Positions 46,489 through 54,857 of a stretch of 64,000 nt of DNA are shown piece by piece. Source of the DNA: JAKOVR01 sp031415655 (GTDB taxonomy: Bacteria; Actinomycetota; Acidimicrobiia; Acidimicrobiales; Acidimicrobilacustridaceae). The DNA lies in NCBI GenBank assembly GCA_031415655.1, contig JANOSD010000116.1, forward strand, positions 1 through 64,000. Direction: 5' to 3'. Position numbers and translations under genes: made by a program. The notes under the pieces were generated by a model. The model was not told where the DNA came from. It saw only the letters and a list, made by a program, of their open reading frames with translations, and searched no databases. Each line of letters starts with the position of its first letter. Position 1 is the first letter of the stretch.

Positions 46489-47357
46489 TCGCCCTCGTAA
46501 CGGATTCCAACTCGCAGTGGCCACACGAACTCGCCGACGAGTTTGCGGCCGCCGGCGTGTTCGTGGAGGTCGTGCCGCTCACCGTGGTGATCGACGGGAA
46601 AGAACATCTCGAAGGGGTGGACCTCGACGCCGACACGTTCTATGCGCGGTTCGAGCCGGGGGCTGCACCGGTCGTGTCCACGTCACAACCGTCGCCGGGT
46701 TTGTTCGCCGCCGCCTATCAGCGGGTGATCGATGCCGGGGCCACGGAAATCGTGTCGATCCACATCGGCGACGGGCTTTCGGGGACGCTCAATTCGGCCC
46801 GGCTCGCCGCGGCGTCGGCGGAGGTACCCGTGCATCTCGTTGATACCACGGTTGCGTCGTTCGCAATCGGTTGTTGTGTGTGGGCCGCCGCCGACGTGGC
46901 GCGTTCCGGTGGTTCGGTCGCCGATGTGGTGCACGCCGCCGAACAGGTAGGGCCCCGCACGACCAACGCCTTTCTGCTCGGCGCCGAGACGTTCGCGCGG
47001 GCGGGGGGACGGATGGCCCTTCCCGGGGAACCTGTCATCCCGAGCGACGGTGTTCCGGTGTACTCGTTGCAAGGGAACGATCTCGTCGTTGTGGGCCACG
47101 CCGTCGATGTCGACACTGCCGCCGATCTCTTCGCCCAGTTTGCGTTGGTCGACGCGTCGCTGTCCGCACCCGTCCGGGTTGGCGTGGGGATCGCCGACGT
47201 TTCCACCGATCCGATCTGGCCCGCGGTGCGCGACCGGCTCGACGGCCGACCGGAGATCGACCGTGTGATCCGCTATCGGGTGGGGCCGAGTGCCGGCGCC
47301 CACACGGGCCCCGGTACCACGGGCATTGTGGTTGCTCCCACGATCGCGTCGACATGA
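46485..47357 (+). CDS. DegV-family fatty-acid-binding protein
   Basis: A 290-residue DegV protein. Family features are IALVTDSNSQWPHELADEF, STSQPSPGLFAAAYQ and the lipid-binding GDGLSGTLNSARLAA. Relatives (FakB) present fatty acids to a kinase that makes acyl-phosphate, the substrate of PlsY. It is translationally coupled to plsY upstream and to a metalloprotease downstream. No FakA-type kinase is in the window. Confidence 0.9.
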   Translation: MIALVTDSNSQWPHELADEFAAAGVFVEVVPLTVVIDGKEHLEGVDLDADTFYARFEPGAAPVVSTSQPSPGLFAAAYQRVIDAGATEIVSIHIGDGLSGTLNSARLAAASAEVPVHLVDTTVASFAIGCCVWAAADVARSGGSVADVVHAAEQVGPRTTNAFLLGAETFARAGGRMALPGEPVIPSDGVPVYSLQGNDLVVVGHAVDVDTAADLFAQFALVDASLSAPVRVGVGIADVSTDPIWPAVRDRLDGRPEIDRVIRYRVGPSAGAHTGPGTTGIVVAPTIAST

Positions 47358-49150
47358 GCTTTTCGGAATGTCCCCGATGTCGGGGCCTTTGGTACGCCGG
47401 TGAAGATCGATGCCGGTTGTGTGGCCTCAGTTCCGACCTGGCTGCCGTGCAAACCGCTCGGCCCCCCACCAACGAAGCCGCGCCGGGGGCGTTCCCAGGC
47501 GTGCGGCCGCCCGACCCGTCGTGGGCGACGCCCAGCTCGCGGCCGGCAGGTCCGCCGACGGGTTACGGCCCCCCTTCGCCAACTGGGTATGGGCCGCCTC
47601 CGGGGTACGGTCCGCCTCCGGGGTACGGGCCGCCTTCGCCAACTGGGTACGGGCCGCCTGCGGGGTACGGGCCGCCTCCGGGGTACGGGTATGGGCCGCC
47701 TCCCGGTGGAGTTCTACCGTCGAAACGTCGGCGGAAGATCAATCCCCTCCATCTAGGTGTGTTCGTCGCATCGGCGGTGTTGGTTGGTTTGATCGCTTTC
47801 AACGTGGTCCTCAAGCAGCGAAGTCCGCAGTATCCGTCCGCATGGGACCCTCGAGTCGCCTCGATCGCCGACTGGGTGAGTTCCGCTCGCGGGCTTCCTT
47901 ACAAGACCCCCGTTTTCGTCGATTTTCTCAGCGAGGCTGAGTTCACCGCCAAGGTGCAGCAACCCACTGCCAACCCCACGGATGCCGATCGGCAAGCCGC
48001 CGAACAGACCGAGGGCTACTTCCGAAGCATCGGGCTTTTGCAGGGTGACGTCGACCTCTTGGCATCGACGTCCACGCTCCGGGGCTCGGGCACCTTGGCG
48101 TTCTACTCCACGACCACGAAGCGGGTCACCGTGCGGGGGACCGATCTCACGGCATCGGTTCGGGTGACGCTGGCCCATGAACTCACCCATGTGTTGCAAG
48201 ATCAGCACTTCAATCTGACCGTGCATGGCGGCTCCGACAAGGCCGGACCCAGTGACGTCTTGCGAGCGGTGGCCGAAGGCGATGCCGTACATATCGAGCA
48301 TGAGTTCGTCAAACAGCTGAGCGAGGCCGACAAAACGGCGTACGCAAAAGAAACCGAAGCGGGGTATAGCCAGTTCGAACAAACGACCTCGGCCGTGCCC
48401 GACGTGTTGCGAGCCGCGTTCGGTGCCCCCTACATCCTCGGCGAGCCGTTCGTGGACTTCCTTTACGCCACCGGTGGGCCGGAATCGGTGAATGAAGCGT
48501 TCCGCCAGCCGCCCAACTCACTCGCGGCGATGGCCTACACAATCTCCTACCTCGAGCGTCGGCCGGACTACCCACCCGAGCCGCCGGCAGCGAGCGGCAC
48601 CGTGGTGGAGGACGGCACCTTCGACGCCGTGCAACTGTTCCTCATGCTGTCCGCGCGTATGGAGGCGCATGACGCCCTTCGTGCCGTTGATGCGTGGGCG
48701 GGCGACGCGTTCGTGGCCGCCGACGCCGCCGGCAAGGTGTGCACCGATATTGCCTTTGCGGGGCGAATCGACGGCGACATGGGAAAAAACGTCGACCGCT
48801 ACAAGGAACTTTCCGACTTGCTCACCACCTGGGCGACCGCAATGCCGGCCGAAGCGGGGGCCACCGTGACGTTCGATGGCACTCGTCTCAACTTGCGCTC
48901 CTGCGATCCCGGTACCGCCGCTGACCAGAAGATTCAGGGGCAGCCGTCGCAAAATCTCGCGGTGATCGTGGTGCGGATCTACGCCATGGGTTCGTCGATG
49001 AAGGCCGGGAACAGTGCTGCAAAAGCGCAGTGTGCGGCGACGGGATTTGTGAACGCCTACACCGTGGAACAGCTTCGGGATCAGAGCTCCACGTCGAAGG
49101 AAGAGGTTCAGCAAAAGCTCACGGAGACCGCCGCCGCCTGTCCCGTATAA
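47354..49150 (+). CDS. Zinc-ribbon, membrane-anchored HExxH metalloprotease
   Basis: A 598-residue protein. Residues 6-24 are a zinc ribbon (CPRC ... CRLC). Residues about 60-110 are Pro/Gly/Tyr repeats (GYGPPP), matched in DNA by 18-bp tandem units at about 47563-47703. One membrane helix follows (LGVFVASAVLVGLIAFNVVL). The outer domain has HELTHVLQDQ (His275, Glu276, His279) and, downstream, AVAEGDAVHIEHEF with a possible third ligand. The topology puts the ribbon in the cytoplasm and the protease outside. ATG 47354 overlaps the DegV stop (ATGA). Substrate unknown. Confidence 0.8.
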   Translation: MSFSECPRCRGLWYAGEDRCRLCGLSSDLAAVQTARPPTNEAAPGAFPGVRPPDPSWATPSSRPAGPPTGYGPPSPTGYGPPPGYGPPPGYGPPSPTGYGPPAGYGPPPGYGYGPPPGGVLPSKRRRKINPLHLGVFVASAVLVGLIAFNVVLKQRSPQYPSAWDPRVASIADWVSSARGLPYKTPVFVDFLSEAEFTAKVQQPTANPTDADRQAAEQTEGYFRSIGLLQGDVDLLASTSTLRGSGTLAFYSTTTKRVTVRGTDLTASVRVTLAHELTHVLQDQHFNLTVHGGSDKAGPSDVLRAVAEGDAVHIEHEFVKQLSEADKTAYAKETEAGYSQFEQTTSAVPDVLRAAFGAPYILGEPFVDFLYATGGPESVNEAFRQPPNSLAAMAYTISYLERRPDYPPEPPAASGTVVEDGTFDAVQLFLMLSARMEAHDALRAVDAWAGDAFVAADAAGKVCTDIAFAGRIDGDMGKNVDRYKELSDLLTTWATAMPAEAGATVTFDGTRLNLRSCDPGTAADQKIQGQPSQNLAVIVVRIYAMGSSMKAGNSAAKAQCAATGFVNAYTVEQLRDQSSTSKEEVQQKLTETAAACPV

Positions 49151-49169
49151 GCCCGCCCGAGGCAGCGCC

Positions 49170-50009
49170 TCACGGCGGCAGTGGTTTGTCGTCGTCGTCG
49201 CCGCCGGCCGATTCGTCGTCCGCCTGGTGGCTCCCGTCGGGTCCGCCATCCTCCGGATCGCGTTCGGCAAATTGGGCTTCAAAGGCCAGGTCGAAGTGGA
49301 CTGCGGCATCTTGCTCGTTCTGGCCTCCGTCGGCTTCCCGGTCGTCGTTCACGCCGTCGCTGCCGGTGAGGTTGTCGTCGAAATGTTCGCCGTCTTGCTG
49401 GTCCTCGAACTCGTCCGGGTCGTATGCCTCCTCGTCCTCATCGTCATCGTCATCGAGCAGGTCGCCATCACCGAGTAAGCCGACATCGATGCCGGCGGCA
49501 CGTAGGGCCTTCTTGCTCGGATACTGAAGGCCGTTGGGCATCAAAACGTCGAGCAGATCGTGGAGCAGTGTGGCGAGGAACTCCGACAGAACGAGAAGTT
49601 CATAGCGGGGGTCGTCGGGGGCGAGCGGGAGAAGGTCCTCGGGAGTCCAGCCGTCGTGGTCGACGCCGAGGAGCGTGCCGATGCTCACCCGAGCGGCGTT
49701 CGTGGCCTGCAACCAGCCCTCTGCTTCCGCCACCGAGATCGTGCGAGCATGAAGCGACTCGGCCACGGCATCGAGCGCATGCATGCGAGAGGCAACGAGT
49801 TCTTCGCGCATATAGCGCTGATACTCGGCGTCAAGCCCGGGATGATGGGTGTAGGCCGCGGGAAAGAGCCGATCGAGCCCGTCGCCCCCCGAGGTGAGGC
49901 GCTCCCGAAGGTCGTCGAGGGCGTTCTGTAAGAGACTGATCGCGGCGGGTGGCACACGCACCTTGATCACGTCGTCTCGGCGAACGAACCATCGGAGAAA
50001 CCTCGGCAT
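49170..50009 (-). CDS. DUF2017 protein with long acidic tail
   Basis: A 279-residue protein. The first about 185 residues match the actinobacterial DUF2017 family (YMREELVASRMHALDAVAES; LVLSEFLATLLHDLLDVLMP). The last about 95 residues are strongly acidic and disordered (LLDDDDDEDEEAYDPDEFED and similar). The gene follows clpS by 15 bases, an arrangement common in actinobacteria, suggesting a role with ClpS/ClpCP protein turnover. No catalytic motif is visible. Confidence 0.82.
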   Translation of the reverse strand: MPRFLRWFVRRDDVIKVRVPPAAISLLQNALDDLRERLTSGGDGLDRLFPAAYTHHPGLDAEYQRYMREELVASRMHALDAVAESLHARTISVAEAEGWLQATNAARVSIGTLLGVDHDGWTPEDLLPLAPDDPRYELLVLSEFLATLLHDLLDVLMPNGLQYPSKKALRAAGIDVGLLGDGDLLDDDDDEDEEAYDPDEFEDQQDGEHFDDNLTGSDGVNDDREADGGQNEQDAAVHFDLAFEAQFAERDPEDGGPDGSHQADDESAGGDDDDKPLPP

Positions 50010-50024
50010 AACAAACGGTTCCGA

Positions 50025-50360
50025 TCAGTCCTGTTGCATGGTGGCCCAGAGCGTGTGCTCGTGGAGGCGGAACACGTCGAGCTCGGCTTTCTCCCGCGGC
50101 CCGGAGCTCACCACGGCCCGGCCCACGTTGTGCACCTGGAGCATGAGATGTTCGGCCTTCTCGTAGCTGTAGCCGAACAGTTTCTGGATTACGTAGGTGA
50201 CGTACGGCATCAAATTGATGGGGTCGTTCCAGACGATCACGACCCAGGGCCGATCGGGATCGTACGCATCTTCGTGGTCAGGTTTCTCCTCCTCCACCTC
50301 CGCAGGAGCCGTCATGGGAGCGGTCATTCTCACGGAGGCCGTCGCAAACGAGGACTGCAT
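50025..50360 (-). CDS. clpS: ATP-dependent Clp protease adaptor ClpS
   Basis: Delivers N-degron substrates to ClpA/ClpC. The core is PWVVIVWNDPINLMPYVTYV, then FGYSYEKAEHLMLQVHNVGR and EKAELDVFRLHEHTLWATM, complete for the family. ATG 50360 forms a TGATG overlap with the ctaA stop; GTG 50363 and ATG 50327 are possible alternatives. It is the middle gene of a ctaA-clpS-DUF2017 operon on the minus strand. Confidence 0.9.
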   Translation of the reverse strand: MQSSFATASVRMTAPMTAPAEVEEEKPDHEDAYDPDRPWVVIVWNDPINLMPYVTYVIQKLFGYSYEKAEHLMLQVHNVGRAVVSSGPREKAELDVFRLHEHTLWATMQQD

Positions 50361-51358
50361 CACGAGGCGACGGTTTCAAGCTCCGGCGAATCGACGGCCC
50401 AGAGCGCCGCCTGTTCGGAGACGGTTCGGGCCGGCGCCGGCACCGTGCACAGCAGTACCAGCCGGACCACGGTGATCCACACGATGGTGGCGCCGAACAC
50501 GTGCAGTCCGACCAGAACCGGTGGGACCCCGTTGAAGTACTGGGCGTAGCCGAGGCCACCCTGCGCAAGAAGTGCGACGGTCACCCAGGCGGCGGCACGT
50601 CGGACCCTCGCCGCCGCGCCGGTTCGGTAGAGAAGCCACGTTGTGGCGACGGCGAGGGCGACGGTGCACCACGCGGCGAGACCGTGCACTCGAATCACGG
50701 CGAGGATCGAGAACGGGAGCCGGCTAGCCCGAGTGTCGCCCCCGTGAGGGCCAGCGCCGGTAACGAACGTTCCGGCGATGACAGTGATCGTGGCGGCGGC
50801 CGCGCAGCACCACGCCAGCGAGTGCGCTCGGGACGTGACCACGAGCTCTCGTCGCGCCGAACTCTTTGTGGTGGTTTCCCCCGCTCGATGGTGCAAGACG
50901 AGCGATGCCCAAAGAATGACAACGGCGAGCAGGAAGTGGGCGATCACCGGGATGGGCGTGAGTTTCAGCTTCACGACGAAGGCGCCGAGCACAACCTCGC
51001 CCAATACCCCCACGGCCAGGGCCATCGACCACGCGAACAGATCACGTCGGAACGGCCGCAGCATCGCAGCGGCAGCGATCACGAGAAGTATGGGGAGCCC
51101 GAGCAAACCAGAAAGCAGCCGGTTCACGAACTCCATCACGGCATGTGGTTGGTCGAGCGCGGCGACGAACTGGTCCGCTTCGCAGGTGGGCCAGTCGGAG
51201 CACCCAAGCCCGGACCCGGTGAGTCGCACGATCGATCCGCTCACGATCACGATCACGGTGAGGGCCACAATCAGGAGCGCCAGCCGGCGGACCAGCCCAA
51301 CCGTGGGTCGGAGCCTGTCGGGAAGGGCGAAACGCCCGGTCGATCGGTTCTCCTGCAT
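50360..51358 (-). CDS. ctaA: Heme A synthase
   Basis: A 332-residue COX15/CtaA protein with 8 expected helices that oxidises heme O to heme A. Features are VRLTGSGLGCSDWPTCEADQ, then QPHAVMEFVNRLLSG, TPIPVIAHFLLAV, IRVHGLAAW and GLHVFGATIVW, which supply the heme-binding histidines. ATG 51358 is used; upstream frame is antisense to ctaB. Divergent from ctaB across 123 bases. Confidence 0.92.
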   Translation of the reverse strand: MQENRSTGRFALPDRLRPTVGLVRRLALLIVALTVIVIVSGSIVRLTGSGLGCSDWPTCEADQFVAALDQPHAVMEFVNRLLSGLLGLPILLVIAAAAMLRPFRRDLFAWSMALAVGVLGEVVLGAFVVKLKLTPIPVIAHFLLAVVILWASLVLHHRAGETTTKSSARRELVVTSRAHSLAWCCAAAATITVIAGTFVTGAGPHGGDTRASRLPFSILAVIRVHGLAAWCTVALAVATTWLLYRTGAAARVRRAAAWVTVALLAQGGLGYAQYFNGVPPVLVGLHVFGATIVWITVVRLVLLCTVPAPARTVSEQAALWAVDSPELETVAS

Positions 51359-51441
51359 GGTCGGACTGTACGGGTTCGAGATGCTGACGAGCACGTCGAG
51401 AGGGCAAGCAGTTCTTCGAGCGCACCTCCTTGGCGGCTGGA

Positions 51442-51472
51442 TTGTCGCGGTCAACAGAAGACCTTCTATCGT
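51442..51472 (+). promoter_or_regulatory. Likely promoter of ctaB
   Basis: TTGTCG (51442-51447), 19-base spacer, TATCGT (51467-51472), 9 bases before the ctaB ATG. The short leader would leave no room for a ribosome binding site. Confidence 0.5.
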
Positions 51473-51481
51473 GAGAGCGAG

Positions 51482-52453
51482 ATGACCGCACCCGCTGCGC
51501 CCATCACGCCGCCCGAAATGCCCGAGCCGGCGCGTAACGAGCGGATCCCGCGCGAGTTCACGGCCAAGCAGAAGGTGGGCGGCTACATCGCCCTCACCAA
51601 GCCGAGAATCATCGAGCTCCTTCTTGTCACCACGGTGCCCACGATGGTGGTGGCGGAGCAAGGGATGCCCGGCCTCTGGCTCATCGTGGCCACGGTTTTC
51701 GGTGGCACGCTGGCCGCTGGTGGCGCCAACGCCATCAACATGTATGTCGACCGCGACATCGACGCCATCATGAAACGCACGCAGGATCGCCCGCTCGTCA
51801 CCGGGGTGATGAGCCCCCGCAACGCACTGATCTTCGCCATCACAATCGAAGCGCTGGCCTTCGTGTGGCTTTGGGCGTTCGTGAACCTGCTGTCCGCCGT
51901 TCTTGCCGTGGCCGCTTGCCTTTTCTACGTATTCATCTACACGCTCTGGCTGAAGCGCACCTCCACCCACAACATCGTCATTGGCGGCGCTGCCGGCGCC
52001 GCCCCGGTCCTCATCGGTTGGGCTGCGGTCACGAATTCGTTGAGTTGGGCCCCCATCGTGCTGTTCGGTGTGATCTTCATCTGGACGCCCCCGCATTTCT
52101 GGGCGCTCGCCATCAAATACAAAGACGACTACGCCTCCGTCGACGTGCCCATGCTCCCATCGGTGGCGTCGTATCGCACCACGGCCACGCGTATTTTCGG
52201 CTACACCCTCGCACTCTGGGCACTGTCGCTGGTGTTCGGCCCCGTGGCCGACATGGGTCTGCTCTACACGGTGAGCGCCCTTGTCCTCGGCGCGGTGTTC
52301 GCCGTCATGGCGTTCGACCTCATGCGCCGGGAGCCCGATGCCACCACGACGAAGCGGGCAATGCGTTTGTTCAGCTACTCGATCACCTACCTCATGCTGC
52401 TTTTTGGGGCCATGGCGGTCGATCAGCTTTTGAGATCGACCGGCGCGGCGTGA
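51482..52453 (+). CDS. ctaB: Protoheme IX farnesyltransferase (heme O synthase)
   Basis: A 323-residue UbiA-family membrane prenyltransferase. The first Asp-rich motif is NMYVDRDIDAIMKRT, followed by RPLVTG; the second region is IWTPPHFWALAIKYKDDYASVDVPML. It supplies heme O to CtaA. ATG 51482 follows a TATCGT box. Next genes are the oxidase paralogue and then the oxidase itself. Confidence 0.95.
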   Translation: MTAPAAPITPPEMPEPARNERIPREFTAKQKVGGYIALTKPRIIELLLVTTVPTMVVAEQGMPGLWLIVATVFGGTLAAGGANAINMYVDRDIDAIMKRTQDRPLVTGVMSPRNALIFAITIEALAFVWLWAFVNLLSAVLAVAACLFYVFIYTLWLKRTSTHNIVIGGAAGAAPVLIGWAAVTNSLSWAPIVLFGVIFIWTPPHFWALAIKYKDDYASVDVPMLPSVASYRTTATRIFGYTLALWALSLVFGPVADMGLLYTVSALVLGAVFAVMAFDLMRREPDATTTKRAMRLFSYSITYLMLLFGAMAVDQLLRSTGAA

Positions 52454-52490
52454 TCTGCTTTAGAGACAGATTCCGCCAAACCATCGCGAA

Positions 52491-52521
52491 TTGCGAAGGG
52501 CTGGACGGTGCAAACTATTCT
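52491..52521 (+). promoter_or_regulatory. Possible promoter of the oxidase-like cluster
   Basis: TTGCGA (52491-52496), 19-base spacer and TATTCT (52516-52521) in the 173-base gap after ctaB. An 11-bp palindrome TCCTG-G-CAGGA lies between this and the next start. Assignment by pattern only. Confidence 0.4.
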
Positions 52522-52626
52522 CCGCCTGTTCTTGTTCTGTCCTGGCAGGACGTTCTGGATCGAGCGGTCCCCGACGCCGGTCGTCTCTCGCTCATCGCTG
52601 GAACGGACGTGAGGTAACCACCAATA

Positions 52627-54255
52627 ATGGCCACCACTGATACCAGCATCGCTCCCTCCGTGGAGTTGCACGCTTCCGACCACGCCACATCTGGCGCTCC
52701 TGCCCCGATCGTGAGCCTGTTCGGCACGGGCGACCACAAGATCATGGGCCGGCTGTTCATGTCGTTCGGGATGATCTTCGGCATGCTGTCGATGGCATTG
52801 CTTGCCGCCACCGCAGTCTCACAAAATCGCACGATCACGTTCATCAAGAGCGATTGGGTTTCGCAGATTTCCACCCTGAGCCGGGTCGGGTTGGTCTTTT
52901 TCTTCCTGATTCCGTTTTTCCTGGGCTTGGCGATCTACATCGTGCCGCTTCAGGTAGGCGCCGCCACGATCGCCTTTCCTCGGGCCGTGGCGGCCTCGTT
53001 CTGGACCTGGCTCGTGTCCACCGGCATGGCGATCGTGGCCTGGATGGCCAATGGTGGTCCGGCCGGCGGTTCGGCCCAGATGGTCGACCTCTCGTTCTTC
53101 GCCACCGGCGTAGCCATCGTGGCGTTGCTCGTCACCTCGATGTGTGTGGCCACCACCGTGATCACCTTCCGTACGGCCGGCATGGGGCTCGATCGGGTGC
53201 CGTTCTTCTCGTGGTCGATGGTCGTGGCGACCGGCATTTGGTTGCTCACCCTCCCGGTGTTGGTGGGCCACCTCGTCCTTATTTATGTCGATCACCACTA
53301 CGGCGTCGACGGTGGGAGCCAATTCGGTAAAGCCACGACACAGTGGCAGATCGTGAGCTGGGCGTTCGCCGCCCCCCAGGTCTTCGCCTACGCCATTCCT
53401 GCCCTCGGTATCACCGCCGATGCGGTCACCACGCTCGGCAAGGCTCGCATGCCGCAGCGGGGCATCGTGCTCACCGCTCTCGGTGCGTTCGGCGCGCTTT
53501 CCTTCGGTGCGTGGGTGCAACCGGCGTTGTATCCCAAGGTCTACAACAACTGGACCTTCGTGGTCTGGAGCGTTGCCTTGGTGTTACCGGTGTTGCTGTT
53601 TATCGGTGGAATCACCGGGGCAATGCGCAAGGGCAAGCCCAGTGTTGCGGCTCCCGTGATCGGTGGGCTCGCCTCCATCATCGGCTTGCTGCTCGGCGCA
53701 GTGGGAGCTGCCCTCTTCGCCGTTCGCCCGCTCAAGCTTCACGAAGCCGCCAACGAGTACGCGCCCGTTGTGCAGGGCCTCCAGACGGGGCACTGGTACC
53801 AACCCGCGGCCCAGGTTGGCGTGTTCGGCATCGTGGTGATCTCGGCCGCAATCGCCGGCGTGGCAGGCCTGGCCTACTGGGGTGCCAAGATCACCGGAAA
53901 GCCCTTCTCGAATGGTGCCGCCAGCCTGGCCGTACCACTGCTGCTGCTCGGTGCCGTCCTCTACGGCGCTCCGCTCGTCGGCATCGCCCGCGTGACCGAC
54001 GAGAGCCTGGTCAACACCCTCAGTTTGGTGTCAGCGGCCGGCGCGGTCTTCGCCCTGCTCGGCCTCGTGGTCGTATCGTTGGGTGTCGTTGGAAGCCTGG
54101 CGGGCAAGGCCGACGTCGCGAAGGATCCATGGAACGTTGGGCAAACCCTCGAGTGGGACACCACGTCGCCGCCCGAACGTGGCAACTTCGCCACGCTTCC
54201 GGTGGTCACCTCAGCTGAACCATTGCTCGACCGCGACAACGGAAACCCGTCATGA
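52627..54255 (+). CDS. Heme-copper oxidase subunit I paralogue lacking all metal ligands
   Basis: A 542-residue, about 12-helix membrane protein. Homology to CtaD is visible at several places: GTGDHKIMGRLF (VDHKKIGIMYG), IVPLQVGAATIAFPRAVAASFW (LMPLQIGARDVAFPRINAFSFW, split here for comparison), TTVITFRTAGMGL (TTVINMRAPGMTL) and WAFAAPQVFAYAIPALG (WVFGHPEVYLMILPAFG). The low-spin heme His is Ser85 (TLSRV for TMHGT). GHPEVY is AAPQVF (248-253), so the copper His is Ala249 and the cross-linked Tyr is Phe253. The HH pair is Gln298-Pro299. AHFHY is AAQVG (394-398). It therefore cannot bind the heme groups or copper. The frame is long, intact and protein-like, so it is not a pseudogene. It leads a three-gene set directly before ctaC. 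Confidence 0.85.
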   Translation: MATTDTSIAPSVELHASDHATSGAPAPIVSLFGTGDHKIMGRLFMSFGMIFGMLSMALLAATAVSQNRTITFIKSDWVSQISTLSRVGLVFFFLIPFFLGLAIYIVPLQVGAATIAFPRAVAASFWTWLVSTGMAIVAWMANGGPAGGSAQMVDLSFFATGVAIVALLVTSMCVATTVITFRTAGMGLDRVPFFSWSMVVATGIWLLTLPVLVGHLVLIYVDHHYGVDGGSQFGKATTQWQIVSWAFAAPQVFAYAIPALGITADAVTTLGKARMPQRGIVLTALGAFGALSFGAWVQPALYPKVYNNWTFVVWSVALVLPVLLFIGGITGAMRKGKPSVAAPVIGGLASIIGLLLGAVGAALFAVRPLKLHEAANEYAPVVQGLQTGHWYQPAAQVGVFGIVVISAAIAGVAGLAYWGAKITGKPFSNGAASLAVPLLLLGAVLYGAPLVGIARVTDESLVNTLSLVSAAGAVFALLGLVVVSLGVVGSLAGKADVAKDPWNVGQTLEWDTTSPPERGNFATLPVVTSAEPLLDRDNGNPS

Positions 54256-54851
54256 CCGCCACCCTTAGCCCCGTCACCGCGCCGCCGCCGCCCGTGCAAC
54301 GGCCCCGAGTGATCATGGTGGCCACCGGCTTTGCCGCCGCCGGCTCCCTAATGATGTTCGCCGGCCTCTTCGGCGCCTATCTCACGCTGAGAGCCGCCAC
54401 GGTGGCCAACGGCGCCACCTGGTTGCCGAAGGGCACATCCATCCCGCTATCGCAAATCAACATGCTTTTTGCCACGTTGCTCATGTCGGTCGTGATCGTG
54501 CAGTGGGCGGTGAGCGCCATGAAAAACGACGACCGCATCGGAAGTTACCTCGCTCTGGGAATCACCTTGCTGCTCGGCTTGGCGTTCGTGAATCAAACGG
54601 CGTATCTCTACAGCATCATGAAGCTCGATGTGGCCTCTGGTTCCGCCGCAGTGCTCATCTATGTGATTACCGGTGCTCACCTTGCGATGCTCATCATCGC
54701 CTTGGTGTTCGTCGGACTGATGGCGGTACGGGCCCTCGGTGGCTCGTTCACCAGCCGCCACTATGACGGCCTTGCCGCCGCCGCTCTTTACTGGCATGTG
54801 ATGGTCGCGGTCTTCGCGTTCATCTGGATCATCATCTACGTCACGAAGTAA
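54252..54851 (+). CDS. Heme-copper oxidase subunit III-like protein
   Basis: A 199-residue, 5-helix COX3-family protein: FAAAGSLMMFAGLFGAYLTL and the C-terminal ALYWHVMVAVFAFIWIIIYV correspond to LFLGSECLLFGGLITTYLIY and GLYWHFVDVVWVVIFVVIYL of the true CtaE (59339). It overlaps the upstream gene by 4 bases (ATGA), so it is probably the dedicated partner of the ligand-less subunit I. A second, canonical subunit III is present further on. Confidence 0.85.
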   Translation: MTATLSPVTAPPPPVQRPRVIMVATGFAAAGSLMMFAGLFGAYLTLRAATVANGATWLPKGTSIPLSQINMLFATLLMSVVIVQWAVSAMKNDDRIGSYLALGITLLLGLAFVNQTAYLYSIMKLDVASGSAAVLIYVITGAHLAMLIIALVFVGLMAVRALGGSFTSRHYDGLAAAALYWHVMVAVFAFIWIIIYVTK

Positions 54852-54857
54852 CCACTG

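Noticed and set aside
47563..47703. Regular repeats considered as a CRISPR array
   Set aside because: They are 18-bp coding repeats for GYGPP without spacers, inside an intact gene.
52627..54255. Ligand-less subunit I considered as a pseudogene
   Set aside because: No frameshift or stop in 542 codons, framework residues kept, and tight coupling to downstream genes argue for a maintained protein.
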